DNA of 49,686 nt from G963674685 sp964591275. Its GTDB lineage: Bacteria > Lernaellota > Lernaellaia > JACKCT01. The stretch is taken from assembly GCA_964591275.1 (NCBI GenBank), contig CAZQAE010000040.1, positions 1 through 49,686 of the forward strand, read 5' to 3'. Shown one piece after another: positions 1 to 8,230 of the stretch. The translations under genes were made by a program, and so were the position numbers. A model generated the notes under the pieces. It was not told the DNA's origin. It worked only from the letters and a program-made list of their open reading frames with translations, and searched no databases. Each line of letters opens with the position of its first letter. Position 1 is the first letter of the stretch.

Positions 1-1284
<1,284 letters not shown>

Positions 1285-1292
1285 CGCGCAAG

Positions 1293-1320
1293 GTATGAAG
1301 TATGAAGTATGAGGTATGAG
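1293..1320. repeat. Tandem heptamer repeat GTATGAA/GTATGAG, four units
   Basis: Four head-to-tail 7-base units (GTATGAA, GTATGAA, GTATGAG, GTATGAG) lie 8 bases after the stop of the beta-helix gene. A second heptamer tract of different sequence is found at 15774-15825. Seven-base tandem repeats between genes resemble the short tandemly repeated repetitive (STRR) families known from filamentous cyanobacteria. Function is unknown. Confidence 0.75.
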
Positions 1321-1412
1321 CGGCAAAACAGCCGGGGGCGGCGGAGCCAAGCAATCCTTCAGACCATAGCCTATCGGAATAAATCTGGACATTAATTCGG
1401 AATCCGGCGATA

Positions 1413-1427
1413 TTACCTTTGGGGTAA
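1413..1427. promoter_or_regulatory. Inverted repeat TTACC-N5-GGTAA upstream of the DUF433 gene
   Basis: A perfect 5-base inverted repeat with a 5-base spacer lies about 60 bases before the antitoxin-like start. Toxin-antitoxin pairs are often autoregulated by binding such palindromes, so this could be an operator. A repeat this short can also occur by chance, and no promoter hexamers were confidently placed around it. Confidence 0.3.
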
Positions 1428-1487
1428 GGGAATCAAGATTGTGACCCTAAACGGAAGGCCGCCCCTGAAATAAAAGGAGGGGTTTTA

Positions 1488-1745
1488 GTGACTCGCGAAA
1501 ATTTACTTAAACGCATATCCGTGGACCCCGAAATCTGTTTCGGCAAACCGTGCATCCGGGGCACGCGAATTTGGATTTCCCTAATCCTTGATAATCTATC
1601 CGAAGGGATTACGGAATCGGAGATTTTTGCAGCCTATCCCCAACTCACGACAGACGATATTCGCGCTGCCCTGGCTTATGCCGCGGAAATGACACAGGAT
1701 TACGTAATCCCTCTGGTATCAGAAAACTCCTTGCATGAAAGTTAA
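1488..1745 (+). CDS. DUF433 family antitoxin-like protein
   Basis: The 85-residue product carries the DUF433 hallmarks ICFGKPCIRGTRI near residues 17-29 and AYPQLTTDDIRAALAYA near 50-66, which form a small helix-turn-helix-like fold. DUF433 proteins are regularly encoded next to DUF5615 PIN-like proteins and are thought to be the antitoxin half of a type II pair. The start is GTG at 1488, with the strong Shine-Dalgarno AAAAGGAGGGG ending about 7 bases upstream. The reading frame overlaps the next gene by 11 bases, so the pair should be translationally coupled. Antitoxin activity is inferred from family and context. Confidence 0.85.
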   Translation: MTRENLLKRISVDPEICFGKPCIRGTRIWISLILDNLSEGITESEIFAAYPQLTTDDIRAALAYAAEMTQDYVIPLVSENSLHES

Positions 1746-2112
1746 GCTGGACGAGAACCTTGACGTACGCTTGGTGGATATCCTTGCTGAACAAGGCGTG
1801 GATGCCCGAACCGTCTATTCCCAAAACCTTTCCGGGGCTCCCGACGAAGATATTTATTTGGTATGCCGAACTGAAAAACGCGCATTAATCACTTGCGACC
1901 TTGACTTTTCCAACCCATTACGATTTCCACCCGCCAATACTAGTGGCATCGTAGTTTTGCGACCTCGTTTGGCTACTTTGCCGAATCTGAAAACGTTACT
2001 GCTTCAAGCCCTTCCCACTCTTCGTAAAACCGGTTGTCTTGATGGAAAATTGTGGATTATCGAATTAAACAGAATCCGTGTTTACAATCCTCGCGTTCAT
2101 GAAGAAAAATGA
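1735..2112 (+). CDS. DUF5615 family PIN-like protein (putative toxin)
   Basis: This 125-residue protein begins KVKLDENLDVRLVDIL and continues with APDEDIY and ALITCDLDFS, the spaced acidic residues of the DUF5615/Mut7-C PIN-like fold. PIN domains are metal-dependent ribonucleases, and the conserved Asp residues here (in LDENL, DEDI and TCDLDF) are the likely metal ligands. It overlaps the upstream DUF433 gene, the usual arrangement of this toxin-antitoxin family. Its TGA stop overlaps the ATG of the following glycosyltransferase (ATGA), which is unusual for a toxin gene. RNase activity is inferred; some family members may be decayed or have other roles. Confidence 0.85.
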   Translation: MKVKLDENLDVRLVDILAEQGVDARTVYSQNLSGAPDEDIYLVCRTEKRALITCDLDFSNPLRFPPANTSGIVVLRPRLATLPNLKTLLLQALPTLRKTGCLDGKLWIIELNRIRVYNPRVHEEK

Positions 2113-3200
2113 AATACCTCATCCTGGACACATCAAAGGAGTTTCGCGGCGGTCAGCAGCAAATATGCTACCTCGCGCCGGGGCTTATCCAAAAGGGGCT
2201 GGATATTACGGTGTGCGTGCGGGATGGATCATTATTGAATAAAAAGCTGGCGGAACTCGGCACGCCGACGGTGTCGGTCCAACCCTTATTTGAAGGGTCG
2301 CCCTCAGGGACTGTCAAACTGGCCGGTTTGATAAAAAACCACGGATTTTCTCTTCTCAACGCGCAGTCCAGCCACGATCACACGCTGGCCTGGTTTGCAT
2401 CCAAATTAATTCGCCCGAAACCGGCTCTCGTGGTCACGCGACGCGTGGATTTCGCTCCCGGCTCCAGTTTTTTCAACCGGCGAAAGTACCTGCATGGAGC
2501 GAATCATTATATCGCGATAAGCGGCGCCATCGGCGATGTCCTGGCCGCCGGACAAATCCCCCGAGAAAAAATCAGCGTTGTCCACAGCAGTGTTGAAACG
2601 GCGGAGCGCGTCCCAAATGCCAGAGCGGAAATTATCGACGAATTGTCCCTGCCCGCGGATTCCATCCTCATCGGCGACATCGCTAGCCTAGTTGACCATA
2701 AAGGGCACACGTACCTTCTCAAAGCTTTTCCAAAAGTCCTTAAAACTGAGCCGCGTGCGAGGTTGCTTCTGGCCGGGCGCGGCGACCTGCGCCACAGCCT
2801 GGAACGCGAAGCCGCCGATCTTGGAATCAGCGACCAGGTTCATTTTCTTGGACAGCGCGAGGATGTACCGCGGCTTCACTGCGCTTTCGACCTTTTCGTC
2901 ATGACCAGCCATTTGGAGGGTCTTTGCACCAGCATCCTCGACGCCATGTCGGCGCGAACGCCCGTCGTTGCCACGAGCGCCGGCGGCATTCCCGAAATCG
3001 TCCGTCACGGCCAAACCGGATTGCTGGCCGACAGCAAAAGCCCCGAGTCCATCGCCGCCAATATTTTAAAAACGCTAAAGGATAGGGAAATAACCGCGCA
3101 AAGGATTGAGCGAGCCTTCCAGATGGTGGAAACTGAGTTCGGTGTTAAAAAAATGGTTGATCGGACGGCTGCAATATATCGACAGTTGACGGACTCCTAA
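2109..3200 (+). CDS. Glycosyltransferase family 4 protein
   Basis: The 363-residue product has the GT-B fold pattern of GT4 retaining glycosyltransferases. An N-terminal acceptor domain begins KYLILDTSKEFRGGQQQ with the glycine-rich turn. The C-terminal donor domain contains LIGDIASLVDHKGH, LLLAGRGDLR, VHFLGQREDVPRL and the E-x7-E-like motif EGLCTSILDAM, where the second Glu is Asp. It probably transfers an activated sugar to a lipid-linked or LPS acceptor at the cytoplasmic face of the inner membrane. The ATG overlaps the toxin-like gene's stop by 4 bases. The next gene lies 41 bases downstream. Substrate cannot be read from sequence. Confidence 0.85.
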   Translation: MKYLILDTSKEFRGGQQQICYLAPGLIQKGLDITVCVRDGSLLNKKLAELGTPTVSVQPLFEGSPSGTVKLAGLIKNHGFSLLNAQSSHDHTLAWFASKLIRPKPALVVTRRVDFAPGSSFFNRRKYLHGANHYIAISGAIGDVLAAGQIPREKISVVHSSVETAERVPNARAEIIDELSLPADSILIGDIASLVDHKGHTYLLKAFPKVLKTEPRARLLLAGRGDLRHSLEREAADLGISDQVHFLGQREDVPRLHCAFDLFVMTSHLEGLCTSILDAMSARTPVVATSAGGIPEIVRHGQTGLLADSKSPESIAANILKTLKDREITAQRIERAFQMVETEFGVKKMVDRTAAIYRQLTDS

Positions 3201-3241
3201 TAAATGCGCCAAGTTAAAAATAGTTAATATTTGAGGTTTTC

Positions 3242-4714
3242 ATGGTCGCGCGACTCACCAAATATTCCATTGTTGTTTTCTTTTGCGTGATGACCACTTT
3301 GTTAGTGTTGCGCCAGCCGGCCTTCACCGTTCAAAGCGCTGAAGATCTGGGCACATTGAGCCGCATCGCCGCGCAAAGCGGGCAAGTGTGGTCCGGCATC
3401 TATTTTGTGAATAAAAAGAGCGGCAAGAGAACAAAAATCGGTTACGCGAAATCGGAAACGGTCAAGGAAACCGCTGGATACATCATTAGCAGCGAGAGCC
3501 GGCTGAAAATCATGGCGCAGGGCACGGAAGCGCAGGTCCGCATGCTTTCCAAAACTCTCACTGACCTCGACAATCACCTATTGAGCATTGATTTTTCGAT
3601 GTTGTCGGACACTATCAAGTTCGAGCTTTTCGGTCGCGTAAAAAATGGCAAGTTGAATCTCGAAATCAAGACAGCCGGCGCCATGCAATACAAAGTCATT
3701 GACATGCCTCCGAACACGGTTCTGCCGGAAACGATGCTCGCCGAAGCCGCGCGCAAGGGACTGGAAGTCGGACAAGTTGTGACCGTACCGTTTTTCGATC
3801 CGACTTCTTTCAATCTGACGGAAACGCAACTGAAAGTTGTCGAAAAAGTAAAACTGTCCGAAACCGACGACGCCACCGTCTATCACTTGAGCGCAAGCTA
3901 CTCAGGAATAATCATCGACGCCTGGGTTGATGAAAAGGGACAAACGCTGCGCGAGGAGGCGGCGGGCATCCTGACGAAAGTCGAAACGGAAAAGCAGGCC
4001 TTAACGAGTGGGTGGGGCGAAGGCGCGCCCACGGACCTGATAGACCAGGTCGCCGTGAAAACGAAGAAGAAAATCAAGAACCCCAGAGGCTTGCGCTCGC
4101 TGAAGCTGGCATTGCGCGGCATAGATTTGGCGGACTACTCTTTTGAGGATCATCGCCAAACGCTCACCGGGAACGTGGTCGACATCAGCATTGAGAAAAG
4201 CCCCGATTCCCCGGCTACCATTCCGCTTCCAACAGAAGGATTCGAGGAATTTCTTAAGGAAACTCCCACTATTCAGACAAATGATCCGGCCATACGAGCA
4301 AAGGCTTTTGAAATTGTCGCAAAAGAAAAAAACGCTCTCAAGGCGGCGCGAGCCATCTCGGATTGGGTTTATCAGACGCTTGAGAAAAAGCCCCTGATAT
4401 CCATACCGTCGGCGCGAGATATTTTGGAGATCAAGCGCGGAGACTGCAACGAGCACGCAACGCTGTATACAGCCCTGGCCAGGGTCGTCGGCATCCCGAC
4501 ACGAATAGAAGTCGGTCTGGTCTATTTCAAAGACGGCTTTTATTACCATGCCTGGAACGCTGTTTACGTCGGGCAGTGGTTGGCGTTGGACGCGACCTTC
4601 GGCCAGTTTCCCGCCGACGCCACGCATTTGAAGGTTCTCTCGGGCGATCTGGACGCCCAAATACCGATACTCAATATGATAGGCAATCTGGAAATTGATA
4701 TCATGAGTGATTGA
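3242..4714 (+). CDS. Membrane-anchored transglutaminase-like domain protein
   Basis: An N-terminal hydrophobic segment (residues about 7-25) precedes a long beta-rich region and a C-terminal transglutaminase-like core. The papain-like triad is visible as Cys402 in GDCNEHA, His436 in YYHAWNAVYV and Asp450 in ALDATFG. Bacterial members with this layout are periplasmic peptidases or amide-hydrolysing or cross-linking enzymes; the real reaction is not known. The 490-residue length comes from about 370 residues ahead of the catalytic core that I do not recognise. The ABC exporter and UbiA genes follow in the same direction, with 74 bases to the ATPase, so it may act on the exported product or on the envelope. 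Confidence 0.8.
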   Translation: MVARLTKYSIVVFFCVMTTLLVLRQPAFTVQSAEDLGTLSRIAAQSGQVWSGIYFVNKKSGKRTKIGYAKSETVKETAGYIISSESRLKIMAQGTEAQVRMLSKTLTDLDNHLLSIDFSMLSDTIKFELFGRVKNGKLNLEIKTAGAMQYKVIDMPPNTVLPETMLAEAARKGLEVGQVVTVPFFDPTSFNLTETQLKVVEKVKLSETDDATVYHLSASYSGIIIDAWVDEKGQTLREEAAGILTKVETEKQALTSGWGEGAPTDLIDQVAVKTKKKIKNPRGLRSLKLALRGIDLADYSFEDHRQTLTGNVVDISIEKSPDSPATIPLPTEGFEEFLKETPTIQTNDPAIRAKAFEIVAKEKNALKAARAISDWVYQTLEKKPLISIPSARDILEIKRGDCNEHATLYTALARVVGIPTRIEVGLVYFKDGFYYHAWNAVYVGQWLALDATFGQFPADATHLKVLSGDLDAQIPILNMIGNLEIDIMSD

Positions 4715-4788
4715 AATTGAAATGATGAGCCAATAAAGCGCGTGCCTTTTCATTTCGCTGTCTTCTAAAATTTTGTCGGGTGATTTCA

Positions 4789-5559
4789 ATGTCTGATTCC
4801 TTCATGATCAAAACACGAAAGCTGAAAAAGCATTACGGCGACCTCGTGGCGGTGGGCGGCATTGACTTGAATGTCCCGGCCGGGCAGCTCTTTGGTTTTT
4901 TAGGACCCAACGGCGCCGGAAAAACTACAACGATAAAAATGCTCGTAGGCATGATGCAGCCGACCTCCGGCGTCATTGAAATCAATGGCATTGATCTGCG
5001 TGAAAACCATGCCGAGGCCAAAAGCCATGTCGGCTTCATTCCCGACCGGCCCTATATTTATGAGAAACTGACCGGCATGGAATTTCTGCATTTCATCGGC
5101 GGCCTATATCGCATGGCAAGCGACGACATCGAAGATCGTGGAAATAATCTGCTCAAACTTTTTGAAATCGACCACGTTTCAGGGGAACTCGTTTCCGGCT
5201 ATTCGCACGGAATGCGTCAGCGACTCATTATGGCCTCGGCGCTTTTGCATCGGCCCAAAGTCATTGTCGTTGACGAGCCGATGGTGGGCCTCGATCCACG
5301 CGGCGCAAAGCTGGTCAAAAAGATTTTCCGGCAGCAGGCCGACGCCGGGACAACGATTTTTATGAGCACGCATACGCTCAACGTCGCCGAAGAGATTTGT
5401 GATCATATCGCTATCATAAACCATGGAATAATCATCGCTGAAGGTTCCGTGGCGCAGCTAATAGATCAGGCCGGCGAGATGAAAAAGCTTGAGGAAACAT
5501 TCCTGCGTCTTACCGGACAGGAATCGGATCAGGATATTTCCAGTATTTTAGAGAATTAA
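4789..5559 (+). CDS. ABC transporter ATP-binding protein (ABC-2 type exporter)
   Basis: The protein shows Walker A GPNGAGKTTT, a Q-loop region reading VGFIPDRPYIY, a divergent signature SGYSHGMRQRL, Walker B VIVVDEPMVGLDP and the H-loop STHTL, in the right order and spacing. It hydrolyses ATP to drive the membrane protein encoded 10 bases downstream. ATG at 4789 was chosen. GTG at 4780 and ATG at 4804 are in-frame alternatives, and none has a strong Shine-Dalgarno. The Q-loop lacks the classical Gln, as is common in the ABC-2 exporter branch with IPD/LPE-like sequences. Substrate unknown. Confidence 0.92.
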   Translation: MSDSFMIKTRKLKKHYGDLVAVGGIDLNVPAGQLFGFLGPNGAGKTTTIKMLVGMMQPTSGVIEINGIDLRENHAEAKSHVGFIPDRPYIYEKLTGMEFLHFIGGLYRMASDDIEDRGNNLLKLFEIDHVSGELVSGYSHGMRQRLIMASALLHRPKVIVVDEPMVGLDPRGAKLVKKIFRQQADAGTTIFMSTHTLNVAEEICDHIAIINHGIIIAEGSVAQLIDQAGEMKKLEETFLRLTGQESDQDISSILEN

Positions 5560-5569
5560 CAGATACCCT

Positions 5570-7270
5570 ATGCGCGACACTTATCGACTCGTTATCGCCA
5601 AGGGATGGATCCTCAGAAACGGATTCACCCGTCCGGGCAAAACCGAACGCTTAAAGAGCCTTTTTTTCTTCACCTTGTCTTTAGTATTTCTTGGAGCACT
5701 TTTTTACGGTTCGCTGGCATTTTTTCAGAAACTCGCCGGCGAGGAGCCTTTCGGCTCCCTATTGGCTCACAAGCTTGTCGAGTTTTTGTTTTTGACTTTC
5801 TTCGCCATACTGACTTTTTCCAGCATCATCACGAGTCTCAATACATTTTTTCTGGACAACGACCTGCCGATCCTTCTCACGGCACCGCAAAGCTATGGCC
5901 GCATCTACGTGGCTCGCTTCTGTCAAACTTTCGTCATGACCGGTTGGATGGTTATTTTATTCGGCCTTCCGGTTTTTTTGGCCTGCGGCATCGTCTTTGA
6001 AGCGCCGCTATATTTTTACCCCTGGATGCTTTGCGTTCTCATTGCCTTTGAGATTTTTCCCATCGCCCTCGGAAGCCTGATAACATTAATCCTTGTCAAG
6101 GCATTTCCCGCACGCAAAATGCAGGACATCCTCATCATCCTCGCGGTCATTCTGGTTGTCGTCTTATATTTCCTCTTTCGTTTCATCAAGCCGGAACAAT
6201 TGTTCAACCCGGATCTCTTTCATGGTTTCGCGGAGTATTTTGCCACCTTGAGAACGCCTGACTCGCCGCTTCTCCCTTCTTCGTGGGGTTCCATCGCACT
6301 GCTGGCGCCGCTGAACGGAAAAACTGGGCAGGACGGCATTTTCTTTTTTCTGACCATGCTGTCATGGGGGTTGTTCGCGGTCGTCGTCGGCACATGGGTC
6401 GCCAATAGAGCCTATCTCGACGCCTTTTCCAAAAGCCAGGAGGGACGCCGATTGACCTTGACGGGGACAAAATTCATCCAGGCTGTGTTTTCCCGCCTAG
6501 CCTTTTCCCGTAACGCCATTACGAAGCAACTTTACCTTAAGGAAATACGTTCATTTTTCCGCGATACCACGCAGTGGACGCAATTGATGCTTCTATTAGC
6601 ACTGGTGGTAGTTTATTTATTCAACTTCAAGGCGCTGGATCTGGATCGCTTCGCCGGCATCACCAGATCGCTTCGCACCACAATCGCCTTCCTCAACCTC
6701 GGCCTCGCCGGATTCGTGCTATCGGCCATCAGCGTGCGCTTTGTTCTGCCCGCCATATCGCTGGAAGGAAAAGCCTTTTGGATCATTCGCACAGCGCCGG
6801 TATCCTTAAAGCATTATGTGTGGGGAAAATTCCGTTTTTACGCGATTCCTCTTTTCATCGTTTGCGAAATCCTGATTGTTCTATCGAATCTTTTGCTGGA
6901 TACGCCCGCTTTTATTATGATCTTTTCCGTGGTCATTATGGGAATGATTTCGGTCGCCATCACCGCCCTGGCGATTGGCGTCGGCGCGATTTATCCAAAC
7001 TTCGCGGAAACGAATGTCGCCAAAATGACGACCGGCGTCAGCAGCATCATCTATATGTCCATCTCCCTGGCGCTGATCATTTTCGTCATCGGCGTCACAG
7101 CCTATCCCGTAGAACTGATGATGCGTGTTTTTCGCGATGGAAGCAGCCTTTCCGCCTTGCAAGTTTCTATTATTGTATTAGCCTGCGCGATTGTGCTTGT
7201 GGTCATTCCTGCGTCTATCCTCATTCCCATTAAAAAGGGCATTCAGGCACTGGAAAACAGGGAGTATTAA
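5570..7270 (+). CDS. Large ABC-2-type exporter permease
   Basis: The 566-residue product is strongly hydrophobic with about 12 predicted membrane segments, in two blocks separated by a more polar centre (near residues 290-330). Segments such as SLFFFTLSLVFLGALFYGSL and DILIILAVILVVVLYFLF are clear. It starts 10 bases after the ATPase stop, and the pair forms one exporter. The doubled size compared with ordinary six-helix ABC-2 permeases resembles the ABC_tran_2/PF16949 type, an assignment I make by recall. Substrate is unknown; neighbours (transglutaminase-like protein, UbiA) suggest an envelope or lipid-linked compound, which is inference. Confidence 0.85.
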   Translation: MRDTYRLVIAKGWILRNGFTRPGKTERLKSLFFFTLSLVFLGALFYGSLAFFQKLAGEEPFGSLLAHKLVEFLFLTFFAILTFSSIITSLNTFFLDNDLPILLTAPQSYGRIYVARFCQTFVMTGWMVILFGLPVFLACGIVFEAPLYFYPWMLCVLIAFEIFPIALGSLITLILVKAFPARKMQDILIILAVILVVVLYFLFRFIKPEQLFNPDLFHGFAEYFATLRTPDSPLLPSSWGSIALLAPLNGKTGQDGIFFFLTMLSWGLFAVVVGTWVANRAYLDAFSKSQEGRRLTLTGTKFIQAVFSRLAFSRNAITKQLYLKEIRSFFRDTTQWTQLMLLLALVVVYLFNFKALDLDRFAGITRSLRTTIAFLNLGLAGFVLSAISVRFVLPAISLEGKAFWIIRTAPVSLKHYVWGKFRFYAIPLFIVCEILIVLSNLLLDTPAFIMIFSVVIMGMISVAITALAIGVGAIYPNFAETNVAKMTTGVSSIIYMSISLALIIFVIGVTAYPVELMMRVFRDGSSLSALQVSIIVLACAIVLVVIPASILIPIKKGIQALENREY

Positions 7271-7271
7271 A

Positions 7272-8228
7272 ATGTCGCGCATTGTGGATCGCCTGAAACT
7301 GTACTGGGAATTTTCGCGCCCCTTCACTCTTCTCCCGCCGGCTCTGGGAATGATCTCCGGGGCGATAACCGCGCTCGGCGCCGACCCAAAATGGCAAAGC
7401 AACTGGGTCGATCCCGGATGGGCATTCGCACAATATATGGAACCGGATTGGTTCAAAATCCTGTGGTACACTATTGTCGGCGCGTTGATGGCCGCCATGC
7501 TCAACGTGGCCAGCAACACGCTCAATCAGATTACCGACGTCGTCAACGACCGCATCAACAAGCCGAAACGCCCCATCCCCAGCGGGCGTATCTCCATTGC
7601 CGAAGCATGGGTCATTACCGCAATCATTGGCTTTTTCGCCATTTGGTTAAGCTTCCTGGTCAACTGGCAGTGTTTCATCATTGTCGTTCTCACAAGTTTC
7701 ATCACCTACGCCTATTCCGCCGAACCTTTTCGCACCAAGAAACGCGGGTGGCTGGCAAACTTCACCATCGCCGTTCCGCGCGGCGTCTTTCTAAAAGTCG
7801 CGGGATGGTCCTGCGTTAAAAGCATATTCGCCCTTGAGCCGTGGTATATTGGAATGATTTTCGGCCTTTTCCTACTCGGAGCCTCGACGACAAAGGACTT
7901 CTCAGACATGAAAGGCGACGCCGAAGCCGGTTGCCGCACCCTCCCTGTCCGCTACGGGGCCAAAGCCGCAGCCTGGATGATCGCACCCTTTTTCGTTCTG
8001 CCCTTCCCGCTCATCCCTCTTGGCGTTCATTGGGGCATCCTGACGGGCAACCCCGTTCTGTTGACGATCCTCGGCATCGGCCTATCGGTTTGGGGATGCT
8101 ATACGGTTTACCTGATACTTCGCGACCCCGACGATCTCGCCAAAACGGAAAACCACATCTCCTGGACGCATATGTACCTGATGATGATGGCCTTGCAGTT
8201 GGGATTCGCTATCACCTACATGTTCTGA
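7272..8228 (+). CDS. UbiA family prenyltransferase
   Basis: The polytopic membrane protein (318 aa) has both UbiA aspartate motifs: the first around NQITDVVNDRINKPKRPIPSG and the second in KDFSDMKGDAEAGCRTLPVRYG. These bind the prenyl diphosphate through Mg2+, and the enzyme attaches the prenyl chain to an aromatic or ring acceptor. ATG 7272 is preferred because GGGAG lies 7-8 bases upstream and the frame before it overlaps the permease; it begins 1 base after the permease stop. The KDFSDMKGD...TLPVRYG stretch and YSAEPFR resemble the (bacterio)chlorophyll synthase/ChlG-like branch, but there are no pigment genes nearby, so a quinone or other lipid product is equally possible. Confidence 0.85.
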   Translation: MSRIVDRLKLYWEFSRPFTLLPPALGMISGAITALGADPKWQSNWVDPGWAFAQYMEPDWFKILWYTIVGALMAAMLNVASNTLNQITDVVNDRINKPKRPIPSGRISIAEAWVITAIIGFFAIWLSFLVNWQCFIIVVLTSFITYAYSAEPFRTKKRGWLANFTIAVPRGVFLKVAGWSCVKSIFALEPWYIGMIFGLFLLGASTTKDFSDMKGDAEAGCRTLPVRYGAKAAAWMIAPFFVLPFPLIPLGVHWGILTGNPVLLTILGIGLSVWGCYTVYLILRDPDDLAKTENHISWTHMYLMMMALQLGFAITYMF

Positions 8229-8230
8229 TA

